From NCBI GenBank assembly GCA_023662905.1, contig JAMPIJ010000004.1:35936-99935 (forward strand): a DNA stretch of 64,000 nt, read 5' to 3'. Made by a program: the position numbers and the translations under genes. Under the pieces are notes generated by a model. The model worked only from the letters and a program-made list of their open reading frames with translations. It was not told the origin of the DNA and searched no databases. Positions 34,675 to 44,328 of the stretch are shown here, one piece after another. The stretch comes from Fusobacterium sp. GTDB taxonomy: Bacteria; Cyanobacteriota; Vampirovibrionia; Gastranaerophilales; Gastranaerophilaceae. Position 1 is the first letter of the stretch; each line of letters starts with the position of its first letter.

Positions 34675-36199
34675 CTTCTGAAATTCTATATTGAAGTGCT
34701 TGCATAAGGTGTGTGGCCTTAATATTCACTGCACCGTCAAGGTCAGCAATCGTGCGGGAAAGTTTTAGAATCCTGTCATATTTTCTGCCGGAAAGTTGGT
34801 ATTTCATAATCGCTGTTTTAAATATTGCCGCGGTATCTTTATCCAGTTGGCAATATTTACGGATTAATTTTGTATCAAGTTCGGAGTTGGTAAAAATCCC
34901 GTCGTTCTTATAACGTTCGGCCTGAATTTTACGGGCTTTAACAACGCGCGCACGAATATCAGCAGAAGATTCTTTCGCCGGTTCCATATTTAATAATTCA
35001 TCGGAAGACAGACGCGTTACGTCAACCTGAATATCAATTCTATCAAGCAGCGGGCCAGAAAGCCGTGACAAATATCTATGAATCTGAAATTCTGTGCAGG
35101 TACAAGGTTTTTCTTTATCACCTAGAAAGCCGCACGGACAAGGGTTCATCGCTCCTAGCAGTATGAATTTTGCAGGATACGAAATCGAATGTTTTGTGCG
35201 GGATATAACGATTTTGCCATCTTCTAGCGGTTGGCGCATAACTTCAAGAACAGAGCGCGGAAATTCTACCATCTCATCGAGGAACAGAACGCCTCTGTGA
35301 GCAAGAGTTATTTCACCAGGTTTAGGGTTTGAGCCGCCGCCGATAATCCCGTTTGCGGACGCAGTGTGATGAACTGTGCGGAACGGACGTTTGGTTAAAA
35401 GCGGTTCGCCTGCGCTCAAAAGTCCGGCGATACTATAAATTTTGGTAAGCTCTAACGCCTCTTGACGTGCAAGCGGCGGAAGAATAGATTCAAAACATTT
35501 CGCAAGAAGCGTTTTTCCAGCCCCGGGGGAACCAGCCATAAGCATATTATGCGCGCCGGCTGCAGCGATTTCCATCGCGCGTTTTGCTTTTTGTTGGCCT
35601 TTTACATCTTTAAAATCAAACGCAAAATCTTCCTGCGCCGCATCGTGTAAATAAGCGTCCAAATCCACAGCGGTTTTAACAATTGGTTCGTCAATAAAAT
35701 GATGTACAACTTGATTTAAAGATTCGGCGCCGTAGACATTAATTCCATCAACAAGCGCGGCTTCTTTCACGTTATCCAGCGGAACAATTACGTTTTCAAT
35801 GCCGAAACTTTTCAGCCCCATAACAAGCGGCAAAACGCCACGAACCCCGTGCAGTCCGCCATCTAGTGAAAGTTCGCCTAAAAACGCATACCCGTTCAAC
35901 TTTTCTTTTTCTAAAACTTCCTCTTCGCCTAAAATACCTATGGCAATAGGCAAATCAAAGTGAGTGCCGACTTTTCTCAAATCCGCAGGTGCAAGGTTCA
36001 CGACAATTCTTTTTTGCGGATAGCACAGACCGGAATTCTTAATCGCAGATTTCACACGCGATTCGGCTTCTTTTATCGCTGTATCTGGAAGCCCAACTAT
36101 CACAACACACGATTGCATTGCATTTACGATATCTATTTCAACGTCAACATTGTAAGCTTCCAGCCCGATAACGCTCGCGGTTTTAATCTTAATGACCAT
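34652..36199 (-). CDS. YifB/ComM-family Mg-chelatase-like AAA+ ATPase
   Basis: The 515-residue protein has an N-terminal Lon-protease-like domain (VNLAPADLRKVGTHFDLPIA), an AAA+ core with Walker A MAGSPGAGKTLLAKCF and Walker B VLFLDEMVEF, and the C-terminal Mg_chelatase_C region. A cysteine motif (NPCPCGFLGDKEKPCTC) is typical of the family. ComM relatives help branch migration during natural transformation; elsewhere the role is unclear. Natural competence would fit a genome with type IV pilin genes, but this is inference. Confidence 0.93.
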   Translation of the reverse strand: MVIKIKTASVIGLEAYNVDVEIDIVNAMQSCVVIVGLPDTAIKEAESRVKSAIKNSGLCYPQKRIVVNLAPADLRKVGTHFDLPIAIGILGEEEVLEKEKLNGYAFLGELSLDGGLHGVRGVLPLVMGLKSFGIENVIVPLDNVKEAALVDGINVYGAESLNQVVHHFIDEPIVKTAVDLDAYLHDAAQEDFAFDFKDVKGQQKAKRAMEIAAAGAHNMLMAGSPGAGKTLLAKCFESILPPLARQEALELTKIYSIAGLLSAGEPLLTKRPFRTVHHTASANGIIGGGSNPKPGEITLAHRGVLFLDEMVEFPRSVLEVMRQPLEDGKIVISRTKHSISYPAKFILLGAMNPCPCGFLGDKEKPCTCTEFQIHRYLSRLSGPLLDRIDIQVDVTRLSSDELLNMEPAKESSADIRARVVKARKIQAERYKNDGIFTNSELDTKLIRKYCQLDKDTAAIFKTAIMKYQLSGRKYDRILKLSRTIADLDGAVNIKATHLMQALQYRISEVTELANK

Positions 36200-36227
36200 A
36201 AAACAATTTTACCTTAAAAAATGTCAT

Positions 36228-37856
36228 TTAACAATTGTGTTCTTTGTTATATTTTTTGCGGTAATCATCAACCGCAACGCCGGCTCTGTTAAGTACAAGG
36301 GAGGAAGCAAAGCCTACAAGATGGGATTTCAGGCCGGCAACAAGCATTGAGGTTACGACCATTGAGGTCAACATGCCACCTATGGCTGGGATTCCGTATT
36401 TCAAGGCGACTGACGCCTGAGTGTCCCTGTCGCTTGTGCTTGCAAGCCCGATACCGAGTGAGCCAAAACCTAAAAGTATCGTCAGAATATCTGTCGGCGC
36501 TGAACCTAGTTTTAAATCGCGGCGTTTGTCAAAGTATTCAACGCTTTCCTTTGTAATACTGTTATCAAGCGATTTAACTGTTTCTTTAACCTGTCTTTTA
36601 ACTTTGTTAAATTCTTTTTCAGGCAGTAATTTTTCGTAAATTTCTAACATCTCATCAAGCTTACCGCTTTTTTTAGATGCAAGCATTTCTTTCATAATAC
36701 GGGTATGTTCACCAACAGCGATAATAATTTTGTCATCATACTTGTAAGTTTCTGCACCTGTTACAACACTTGTGTTAAACGCATTAAGTTTAGAAATAAG
36801 TTCTTGCTGAAGTTTTTCAAATTTTGGTGATTTTTTATCAACACCATAAAGCGCTGAAAGTTGTTTATTAATTTCTCTATATAATTTTTCTGATACCACA
36901 TCTTTCGGGTTCAGCATTCTCTTATTGTTAATCAATAATGCGCGGCAGGCCTTAACCTGATCGTCGATATTGTAGGAAATCACACTACGCATTTTATGGA
37001 TTCCGTCACCAAAATGCGCCTTGTCAACGGCCAGGAACTTATCGGCCGCAAATGTGAAATAAGTATCTTTCTTAAAGAAATTATTTTTATCCCCAAAACT
37101 TGCGCCCCAGACTTTTTCTTCCAACGTCGTCATAATTTTATCAATATCTTTGTAACGTTCGCGAACCTTAGCGAGCGAGAAGTTTTCATCCATACTGCTT
37201 CTGACGCCCTGACGTTTCACGCCAAGCACCTTAACCCAATCTTCAACAGTTTTTGTTTCACCGTTAATCGTAACCATCTTACGCGCGTCACGAACAAGGA
37301 GTTCTCTATCAATATTATTCAAAGCTTCGCCAAGTTGGTTGAACTTCTTAGCCGTAGATTTGTAAGAATGGTTAACTGTAAAACGACCGATTGAAGTAAA
37401 CCAGTTAGTTATTCCGTCACAGGCCTTTGTCAGCACCGGAACCCTATCTGTAATTTGTCGTTTAAACCAGATATCTTTAAACGAAATTACGTTGTTAATT
37501 CCTTGAAATTTCTCTCCCATTTTCAACGAAGCTTTCAATATAGTACGGTAAAATATCGCGGTTTTAGAATTAGTCGCTTCTTTTTCAATTTTCTTTTCAA
37601 GGAATTCTTTGAAACTATCGAACTTTTTCACAACGCTTTTCGGCATTGCCTTAACGGCCCCAAAGCTTGTCGCACCAACAAGTAACACGCCGAGGCCTAT
37701 TTTCATCCAGAGTTTCTTTTTGTCGATTTTATCCTCACCATTTTCTGGCGCAAACTGATCAGGCTGAATAAAGTAGCCATTCTGAGGCTGCTTAAACTCA
37801 GTAAACTTCGCAGGCGAAGTCATATTCAAATTATTACTAACCTGATTTACTACCAT
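36228..37856 (-). CDS. Lineage-specific membrane-associated hypothetical protein
   Basis: The 542-residue protein opens with a polar leader (MVVNQVSNNLNMTSPAKF, then FKQPQ) like those of other lineage-specific proteins here. A first hydrophobic helix is at about 49-68 (IGLGVLLVGATSFGAV), then a long helical Lys-rich region, and two or three hydrophobic segments near the C-terminus (GFGSLGIGLAS, GMLTSMVVTSMLVAG). No known family is recognised. It lies downstream of lpxB on the same strand, 56 bases apart, with a small hairpin (TGCGC/GCGCA, 37891-37905) between. Confidence 0.6.
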   Translation of the reverse strand: MVVNQVSNNLNMTSPAKFTEFKQPQNGYFIQPDQFAPENGEDKIDKKKLWMKIGLGVLLVGATSFGAVKAMPKSVVKKFDSFKEFLEKKIEKEATNSKTAIFYRTILKASLKMGEKFQGINNVISFKDIWFKRQITDRVPVLTKACDGITNWFTSIGRFTVNHSYKSTAKKFNQLGEALNNIDRELLVRDARKMVTINGETKTVEDWVKVLGVKRQGVRSSMDENFSLAKVRERYKDIDKIMTTLEEKVWGASFGDKNNFFKKDTYFTFAADKFLAVDKAHFGDGIHKMRSVISYNIDDQVKACRALLINNKRMLNPKDVVSEKLYREINKQLSALYGVDKKSPKFEKLQQELISKLNAFNTSVVTGAETYKYDDKIIIAVGEHTRIMKEMLASKKSGKLDEMLEIYEKLLPEKEFNKVKRQVKETVKSLDNSITKESVEYFDKRRDLKLGSAPTDILTILLGFGSLGIGLASTSDRDTQASVALKYGIPAIGGMLTSMVVTSMLVAGLKSHLVGFASSLVLNRAGVAVDDYRKKYNKEHNC

Positions 37857-37912
37857 ACTATATTTATAAAAACATCAAAAAACGTTCTGTTGCGCTATTT
37901 GCGCACCAAACA

Positions 37913-39034
37913 TTACAAATTCTTAACAATAATTTTTGCAACTTCTTCTGATGAAACTTTCTCAGAAAGCATTGCTTTAATTTTACCAAGGTCCGCGATG
38001 TGATTTTGGCGGTGTTCAGGGTTATACAAAAGCGCTTCCGTTTCAGCCACAATGTTATGAACACTGGCTTTTGCCTGAATAAGTTCTTTAACAATCTCCT
38101 TGTCTGCGATAATATTCGGGAGCGAAACGCGTTTAATACATCTTACAAGCAAATAAACTAGATAAAAGAACCACGGCCCCCGATATGCAATAAGCATTGG
38201 GGTCTGATAAATGGCCGCTTCTAGCGCAACCGTACCTGATGCCAGAATCAAAGAATCCGAAACACTCAACAACTGTTGGTTTTCGCCTTTTATAACCTTG
38301 AATTCCGTATCTTTCAGGTATTTATTATAAACTTCGTCTTTCAAATTCGGCGCGTGCGAAATGCAGAATTGAAGTTCCGGATGACGTTTCTGCAACTCTT
38401 TTGCCGCCGCAACAAAAATATCCATCAACTGATTAAGTTCAAACTTTCTTGACCCCGGAAAAACAGAAACAAGTTTTTTATTCGGGTCAAAACCGTGGCG
38501 GGCAAAAAACGCTTCACGATTGGCTTTTTCAGGCAATTGTGAAACAAGCGGATGACCGCAGTATTCAGTTGAAATTCCTTTTTCTTCATACATTTTCTTT
38601 TCAAACGGGAAAATACAAAGAACTTTATCAACATATTTTTTGATGGTATTCAGGCGCCATTTGCGGCTCGCCCAGACTTGCGGCGGAATATAATAAAAAA
38701 CTTTTATCCCCGCGTGGTGCAAAAACTTCGCGATATTCAGGTTAAACGCGCCGTAATCAATCAGAAGCACCAAATCAGGCTTGTATTCGTTCTTAAGATA
38801 ATCAACGAGTTTTTTACCGAGCATAAAATGGTCGATAATAATCTTAGGGGTCAAACCGACAGCGGACATCTTATCGTGCGTTGAAAAAAGCTTCACGCCT
38901 TGCGCCTCAAGCGCAACGCCACCAATAGCTTCAATTTCAACATCTGAATTCAATGCGCGCAAATGTTCAACTACTTTTGCCGCGTGCATATCGCCGGAAT
39001 GCTCGCCAGTTACGATAAAAACTCGTTTTGTCAT
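37913..39034 (-). CDS. lpxB: Lipid-A-disaccharide synthase
   Basis: LpxB (GT19) joins UDP-2,3-diacylglucosamine and lipid X to form the lipid A disaccharide. Family features include the start VTGEHSGDMHAAKVV, IDYGAFNLNIAKFLHHAG, YYIPPQVWASRKWR, and the C-terminal ASGTVALEAAIYQTPMLIAY and PNIIADKEIVKELIQ. The length of 373 is typical. It directly follows lpxI with a 1-base gap, so the two lipid A steps are made from one message. Confidence 0.95.
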   Translation of the reverse strand: MTKRVFIVTGEHSGDMHAAKVVEHLRALNSDVEIEAIGGVALEAQGVKLFSTHDKMSAVGLTPKIIIDHFMLGKKLVDYLKNEYKPDLVLLIDYGAFNLNIAKFLHHAGIKVFYYIPPQVWASRKWRLNTIKKYVDKVLCIFPFEKKMYEEKGISTEYCGHPLVSQLPEKANREAFFARHGFDPNKKLVSVFPGSRKFELNQLMDIFVAAAKELQKRHPELQFCISHAPNLKDEVYNKYLKDTEFKVIKGENQQLLSVSDSLILASGTVALEAAIYQTPMLIAYRGPWFFYLVYLLVRCIKRVSLPNIIADKEIVKELIQAKASVHNIVAETEALLYNPEHRQNHIADLGKIKAMLSEKVSSEEVAKIIVKNL

Positions 39035-39035
39035 A

Positions 39036-39851
39036 CTATACCGCCATTATTACAATGTTGTGTTTATTAGCATAATCAATTACTTCTTTTTGGTTAACGA
39101 TAATTGTTTCATTTGCCTCAACTGCAATCAGAGAAGCTTTATATTTTCTCATTGTTTTGAGCGTTCTCAAACCAATTGCAGGGATGTCAAAACGTTTGTC
39201 CTGTGACGGTTTTGAAACCTTAATGACAGAAGCGCCTTTTTTCGCTAATTTACAGCCGCGTTTGATACAAACATCGGTTCCCTCAATCGCTTCAACAGCC
39301 ATAATCATTTTATCCTTGATTACAACAGACTGGCCAACGTCGATTTTACCCATTTCTTTCGCAAGCCAGAAACCGTAATTTACATCCTGCATCTGTTCTT
39401 CTGTCGGCTTAACGTCACCCAGAACGCCCGCCGGAATCATAAGGTTTTTAATAAATATTGTTTGGTCGAGCGCTGTGATACCAAGTTTTTCAAGTTCTTT
39501 GATAATCAAAAGCATTACCTGATCATCGTTCAATCTTGCGGCTTCTTTCACAAGTTCAATTGCGCGCGAATCAAACTTATGAAGCTGCAAAAGTACGCGT
39601 TTATGAACCTTTCCGATAAAAGTAAGCTGTTTAATTTCTTCATCTTTCAGAATTTTTTCGATTCTATTAACTTCCCCGGGGTGGCAGGAATAAACTTTGG
39701 AACAATATTTTTTCAGTTCTTTAACGTTATCGTTTGCAAGTGAAATACAAACGACCTCACAGCCGTTTTCTTTTGCACATCTTGCCACTTCAACCGGCAA
39801 GTTTCCGTCACCTGCTATCAAACCCTGTTTATTATCTAATGTAATTGCCAT
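39036..39851 (-). CDS. lpxI: UDP-2,3-diacylglucosamine pyrophosphatase LpxI
   Basis: LpxI (DUF1009) hydrolyses UDP-2,3-diacyl-GlcN to lipid X, replacing LpxH in many lineages. Family stretches are GLIAGDGNLPVEVAR near the N-terminus, QSVVIKDKMIMAVEAIEGTD in the catalytic domain and the adjoining conserved segment DKRFDIPAIGLRTL. The 271-residue length matches. It sits between the class II aldolase gene (13 bases upstream) and lpxB. Confidence 0.94.
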   Translation of the reverse strand: MAITLDNKQGLIAGDGNLPVEVARCAKENGCEVVCISLANDNVKELKKYCSKVYSCHPGEVNRIEKILKDEEIKQLTFIGKVHKRVLLQLHKFDSRAIELVKEAARLNDDQVMLLIIKELEKLGITALDQTIFIKNLMIPAGVLGDVKPTEEQMQDVNYGFWLAKEMGKIDVGQSVVIKDKMIMAVEAIEGTDVCIKRGCKLAKKGASVIKVSKPSQDKRFDIPAIGLRTLKTMRKYKASLIAVEANETIIVNQKEVIDYANKHNIVIMAV

Positions 39852-39864
39852 TCTATATGCCTCT

Positions 39865-40488
39865 TTAACCTTTTAATGCAATAATCTCGTTAACTTGTTC
39901 ATTTGTCAAGTGTTTTGGCCCGCCTAAAATCTCACAAACTGCGATTGTTTGTGCGTAAGATTCGGCCAATTCAAGCTTCATATAAGCGTCACGGAGAGTT
40001 TTTGAACCTATAATCACACCGTGGTTTGCCATTAACACTGCGTCATATTTGTTAAAATATTCAGCGGTTTTATCTACTAAATCCATCGACCCTGGAAGTC
40101 CGTATTCTGCCAGCGGAATCGCGCCGAAATAAAATACATTCTCCGGCATTACGGGTGCGGTCAAATCCTTTCCGGCTGACGCAAACGCGCTTAAATAAAC
40201 AGGATGAACATGGATTACGTAATTAATATCCGGACGCTTTTTGTAGAATTCCAGATGTAAAAACTTCTCACTAGACGGTTTTCCCTTGCCGCTCACGACA
40301 TTTCCCGCATAGTCAATGACTACAAAATCGTCTTCTGTCAAATATCCGTTTGCAGAACCGGAAGTTGTTATAATAACATTTTCGCCATAACGCGCAGAAA
40401 GATTACCAGAATAGCCGGGGGTGAAATTCTTCTCGCCGGCAAGCTTTCCATACTTTATTAATTCCAAAACTTTTTCTCTATAATCCAT
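39865..40488 (-). CDS. Class II aldolase/adducin family protein (FucA-like)
   Basis: The 207-residue metal-dependent aldolase-fold protein has the zinc site H93-x-H95 (IHVHPVYLS) and H156 (ANHGVII), with catalytic E74 (PSSEKFLHLEF). Close relatives include L-fuculose-phosphate aldolase and the methylthioribulose-phosphate dehydratase MtnB; the substrate cannot be fixed from sequence. Its start overlaps the last base of the lptD-like gene, embedding it in the LPS cluster. A role in making an LPS sugar precursor is possible but unproven. Confidence 0.82.
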   Translation of the reverse strand: MDYREKVLELIKYGKLAGEKNFTPGYSGNLSARYGENVIITTSGSANGYLTEDDFVVIDYAGNVVSGKGKPSSEKFLHLEFYKKRPDINYVIHVHPVYLSAFASAGKDLTAPVMPENVFYFGAIPLAEYGLPGSMDLVDKTAEYFNKYDAVLMANHGVIIGSKTLRDAYMKLELAESYAQTIAVCEILGGPKHLTNEQVNEIIALKG

Positions 40489-42860
40489 TAATCAATTCTT
40501 TCTCTGTTATCGTCGTCATTCAAATTAATCACCTGAGCGTGAGTGAATTTTTTAGCTTTCTTCTTGTTATCCTCTAGAGGAATCAACCAGAATTCCGGCT
40601 TCAATTCTTCGATTTTTTCGTTGTCCCCATTTGCGAGTTTCTCAGGATTTTTAATCTCTAAAGTCTTGTAATTCAGCGTCGTACCTGTTGTATTAAACGA
40701 GAACCCGAATGTTATATAAGTTCTTTTACGTACAAAGTCGTAACCTAAAGTAAACTTGACATCTTCAGGGCCGAGAATAAACAGGAACGCGTTTTCTTGG
40801 AACAATTTACCGTTCGGTGCATCGTCTGAAAGCGAAACAAAACCTGTCCACGCAACAGAAAGGAACTTGCAAAGTTTAATAGCTTCACGAATTTGCAGCA
40901 TTGAAGTACCGTAACGATAAGCATCAAACCTTTTCATCGGTGTATTATCTTCCCACGCAGAGAGGAAATATCCAATATCCTGTTGCCAGTTTTTGTATCT
41001 TGTATGAGCGTTAACACCTGCACGACCGATAAACTGGGTATCACCGGTACCGTACAGGGCCGCACTACCTTGCAACAAGGCACTCAACTTAAATTCATTA
41101 TGGTTTTCTTCATTTTTATATTTATACAATTCTTGTTGAATTTGTGCCATATAACGGCCTCTGAAAGTACCGATATTACCGGTGCTAAAACTTTCAGCGT
41201 ACATATTGTACATAGAGTTGTGATAATAACCAAAAGTACCGCGGTGTTCATAGGTCATATCAAGCCCTTTTTTGAACGTACTTGGAATTTTATATTTATC
41301 CCTGTATAACAATTCCAAAGCGTATTTAGGCATTCTGGCACCTAAGAACCACTGGTCTTGGAAATAATTCATCCCGTATTCGAGTGATAATTTATCATCT
41401 AACTTTTGATGCCCCTTTAGCACCCATATATCAGAAACAGAACCGTAACCTAATTCAGTCGTATTGGTAGAACTTTTGTATCTCAAAGCACCACCGACGC
41501 CGAGTTTGCTGCTGCGGTAGTTCAAGAACGGAATGAATTTTACAACACCTCCGCGCGGGATTTCGAATACAAACCCGGGGCCTATGTACATACCTAAACG
41601 TGCAATACTACCAAATTCCGGATAATTTGCCTCGAATGAAGTATGGCTTTTGTTCATATAAGCTGTCATTGACGGAATTCTAAACGCTTTGTTATTTCCG
41701 TAATGAATCATTGTATTTTTCAAAGTAACGACATCGTGGTCACGCTTTGCTTTTACAATAATCTTTTCAGTATCAAAATGAGTTCTGTCCTCTTTCATAA
41801 TATAAGGCTGGATAAAGAACTGGTCTTCTGGATCGAGTTCCATAAGTTCATCAGGTTTGAAGCCTTTAATTTTTCTTGACGGAAGCCCGATACGCTGATC
41901 CCCCTCAGCGCTCAAATAACCATTAAACAAATATAAAGTATTTTCTTTTGAATAACCGGACTCAGCGGTAACTGCAGTCCCAGGGATATCAGCTTTAATA
42001 TTTTCAAACGAAATTTCCTCTTCGTTGACATTAACCTGAACAGAATCGCAGAAAATATCGTGGCCGTCACGTGTAATCTTAACGTTACCAAGTGCCTTGA
42101 TTATGTTTGAGGAATTTGAATAAATAAATCTATCCGCTTTCATCGTAATTTTTTGTTTAGGGAATTTTACAACTGCGGAGTTCTCTGCGATAATCTCGTC
42201 ATCTTCTTCAATATAATAAATATTTTTCGCATCAAGAACAACGACATTTTCGCCTTTTGTTTGTTTTAGTTTACCTTTAAGCTTCACAGGCTCAGACTTT
42301 TGAACCGCTGGTGCTTCCGGATCTTCAATCGAAACGTCTTCAACCTTTGCTTCAGCCTCAAGCTTTTTGTCTTTTGAGGTATAGAAAATATCATTGATAA
42401 GTTTTTCGTTATCTAATTCTTTTTCAAATTCTTCAAGCTGTTTTTTTTCGCGTTCCAAATCCTTTAGGAAAGATTTTTCTTCACGACCGCGAATCCAGTT
42501 CATAAAACGTATGCGCGAACGCTGAAAAACAGTTAAATCCTGTTTATCGTGAAGAACGCTTCTGACAGGCGTATTATCCATCTGCATTGTACGCGGATCA
42601 GATGTCAAAACTGAATTATAAATAACCGACTGCACTGTTTCTTCGTTATTGAACAAACTTTCAAACTGGTTATCAACTTTTTCTTCATCAGAAACGAATT
42701 TCTCTTTTTTCTGTTTAATCTGTGTAGTTTCAGGCGTATCATCCGAAGAAAACAAATAATCATCATAACCGCCAAACATAGAACTATCAGCCCCGAATGC
42801 TTTAGCACCGGAAGCCGATAATGATAGCGTTATTAATGATATTATTATGAGTTTTTTCAA
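40488..42860 (-). CDS. LptD/OstA-like LPS assembly outer-membrane protein
   Basis: The 790-residue protein has a signal peptide (MKKLIIISLITLSLSASG), a charged coiled stretch (residues about 60-190), then an OstA/LptA-like beta-jellyroll (VVVLDAKNIYYIEEDDEI, MKADRFIYSNSSNIIKALGN). The long C-terminal half is beta-barrel-like and rich in aromatic residues. In the Lpt system LptD inserts LPS into the outer leaflet. The barrel half is divergent, so I call it LptD-like rather than a firm LptD. Its place with lpxI and lpxB supports the assignment. Confidence 0.75.
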   Translation of the reverse strand: MKKLIIISLITLSLSASGAKAFGADSSMFGGYDDYLFSSDDTPETTQIKQKKEKFVSDEEKVDNQFESLFNNEETVQSVIYNSVLTSDPRTMQMDNTPVRSVLHDKQDLTVFQRSRIRFMNWIRGREEKSFLKDLEREKKQLEEFEKELDNEKLINDIFYTSKDKKLEAEAKVEDVSIEDPEAPAVQKSEPVKLKGKLKQTKGENVVVLDAKNIYYIEEDDEIIAENSAVVKFPKQKITMKADRFIYSNSSNIIKALGNVKITRDGHDIFCDSVQVNVNEEEISFENIKADIPGTAVTAESGYSKENTLYLFNGYLSAEGDQRIGLPSRKIKGFKPDELMELDPEDQFFIQPYIMKEDRTHFDTEKIIVKAKRDHDVVTLKNTMIHYGNNKAFRIPSMTAYMNKSHTSFEANYPEFGSIARLGMYIGPGFVFEIPRGGVVKFIPFLNYRSSKLGVGGALRYKSSTNTTELGYGSVSDIWVLKGHQKLDDKLSLEYGMNYFQDQWFLGARMPKYALELLYRDKYKIPSTFKKGLDMTYEHRGTFGYYHNSMYNMYAESFSTGNIGTFRGRYMAQIQQELYKYKNEENHNEFKLSALLQGSAALYGTGDTQFIGRAGVNAHTRYKNWQQDIGYFLSAWEDNTPMKRFDAYRYGTSMLQIREAIKLCKFLSVAWTGFVSLSDDAPNGKLFQENAFLFILGPEDVKFTLGYDFVRKRTYITFGFSFNTTGTTLNYKTLEIKNPEKLANGDNEKIEELKPEFWLIPLEDNKKKAKKFTHAQVINLNDDDNRERID

Positions 42861-42872
42861 TTATATTACCTT

Positions 42873-43985
42873 TTAGAACAAGACGTAATTTGTAGGGTTA
42901 TTAGGTTTTCCATTAACTCTGACTTCAAAGTGGCAATGCGGGCCGGTACTGTATCCGGTTGAACCCTCTTTGCCAATAACCTGACCTTTTTTGACTGACT
43001 GCCCGTTGCTTACATTGATAGAAGACATGTGAGCGTAAAGCGTTGTAATTGGTGAATTATTGACCGTTCCGTGGTCTATAATAACGACCTTGCCATATCC
43101 GCCATACCAGCCTGAGTAAATAACTTTACCATCGTTAGAAGCTATGATATTACCGGTATTCGGCCCTGCGATATCAACGCCGGAGTGGAAAGATTTACTT
43201 TTAAAAATAGGGTGTGTACGCATACCGAAAGGCGATGAAATTCTGCCCGAAATAGGTCTTACAAAGCTAGAATTAACCAATTTAGCGTTAGAACCTTTGT
43301 TGTTCAACATACTCTGCAATTTTGCAGATTGGCCCATAAGCTCACGCTCCGCTTTTTCATAAGCACGCCTATCGGTTTTAAGTTTATTAATTTTCTTCTC
43401 ATTAGCCGCAATTGCGCGACGGAGTGATTCTTTTTGAGAATGAATATTCTTAATAGATTTTGCAAGATAGTTTCTTCTAAGCTGAATAGTGCGCTTCATC
43501 ATAACAACTTTTTGCGCTTTGTGTTTTACAGACAAAATCTTATTAACATCACGTTTTAAGATGATTTTTTCATAATAAACGGTATCCATAAATGTTGTTA
43601 AATCTTTTGCAGAGAACAACAATTGAAGCATACCGGAACGTTGAGTTTTATAAATACTTCTAATTTTTTCGTTAAAATCGCCTACCGCAAGGTTATATTC
43701 CTGCATTGCGACATCATAATCGCGTTCAATACCGCTCAATTCAGCTTTCAAACCATTATAAGTAGATTCAGACTTCGCAAGGTTTTTAGATGTTGTTTCA
43801 AGCTGTTTTTGATTCTTATGGAGTTTATTTTTTTCCAAGCCCTCTAAGGCCTTAATATTTTGGATTTTCTGATTATAAGTTTTGAGTTTTTTATCGACAG
43901 ACTGCTGAGCCGGCGCCGCAAAACACGACGTAACGCCCGCTAATAAAAATGCCGCCAGTATAAAAACTTTTACAACTTTCTTCAT
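42873..43985 (-). CDS. Exported coiled-coil M23 (LytM) endopeptidase, EnvC-like
   Basis: I start at ATG 43983-43985, giving signal peptide MKKVVKVFILAAFLLAG and mature start after CFA. Residues about 30-230 are coiled coil, as in EnvC and similar amidase activators. The C-terminal LytM domain keeps zinc ligands FHSGVDIAG and GPHCHFEVRV, so it may be an active peptidoglycan endopeptidase rather than a pure activator. Length is about 370. It lies 12 bases ahead of the lptD-like gene and may be co-transcribed. A tiny membrane peptide gene lies just upstream. Confidence 0.87.
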   Translation of the reverse strand: MKKVVKVFILAAFLLAGVTSCFAAPAQQSVDKKLKTYNQKIQNIKALEGLEKNKLHKNQKQLETTSKNLAKSESTYNGLKAELSGIERDYDVAMQEYNLAVGDFNEKIRSIYKTQRSGMLQLLFSAKDLTTFMDTVYYEKIILKRDVNKILSVKHKAQKVVMMKRTIQLRRNYLAKSIKNIHSQKESLRRAIAANEKKINKLKTDRRAYEKAERELMGQSAKLQSMLNNKGSNAKLVNSSFVRPISGRISSPFGMRTHPIFKSKSFHSGVDIAGPNTGNIIASNDGKVIYSGWYGGYGKVVIIDHGTVNNSPITTLYAHMSSINVSNGQSVKKGQVIGKEGSTGYSTGPHCHFEVRVNGKPNNPTNYVLF

Positions 43986-44011
43986 CTTCTTTAATTCCGA
44001 AAAACCACTCT

Positions 44012-44116
44012 TTATCCAAATAATACAGGCAACAACATAAGCCCGAAAGTCCACGCAATAAACGTTAAAGCTATGATTAAAATTATTATTTTCTGGTTCT
44101 TTCTAAAAAATTCCAT
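44012..44116 (-). CDS. Single-pass membrane peptide (34 aa)
   Basis: ATG at 44114-44116 follows AAAGGGGA with good spacing and opens a 34-residue frame to TAA at 44012. The sequence is a basic start (MEFFRKNQK) followed by one continuous hydrophobic helix (IIILIIALTFIAWTFGLMLL). It ends 27 bases before the M23 peptidase start, so the two probably share a message. The function is unknown; the ribosome site and clean amphipathic layout support it being real. Confidence 0.6.
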   Translation of the reverse strand: MEFFRKNQKIIILIIALTFIAWTFGLMLLPVLFG

Positions 44117-44226
44117 ACAAAATCCCCTTTAACAGCATTTTACTAGAAACAAACAAAATGTGCAAATTATTAAAAATAAAATTTGCAAAAAATAACAAAA
44201 TCTATTAATATAACTTTATCATCCGA

Positions 44227-44253
44227 AAAAATTTCGCACATAGCGAAATTTTT
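44227..44253. terminator. Orphan terminator-like hairpin upstream of the STAND-like ATPase
   Basis: AAAAATTTCGC (44227-44237) and GCGAAATTTTT (44243-44253) form a perfect 11-bp inverted repeat with a 5-base loop, with A and T runs on the sides. No gene ends here on either strand, so it may be an attenuator, an operator or the end of a small RNA. Confidence 0.5.
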
Positions 44254-44283
44254 GAGTGGTATATTAGACAGCGCAGCCATGCG

Positions 44284-44305
44284 CGCCCCGCGGGTCAGCG
44301 GGGCG
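44284..44305 (+). promoter_or_regulatory. GC-rich hairpin in the leader of the STAND-like ATPase gene
   Basis: CGCCCCGC (44284-44291) and GCGGGGCG (44298-44305) form a perfect 8-bp stem, loop GGGTCA, 23 bases before the ATG. It is very GC-rich for its surroundings. Confidence 0.45.
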
Positions 44306-44328
44306 GAAATGGCGGAGAACTGCTTTTT

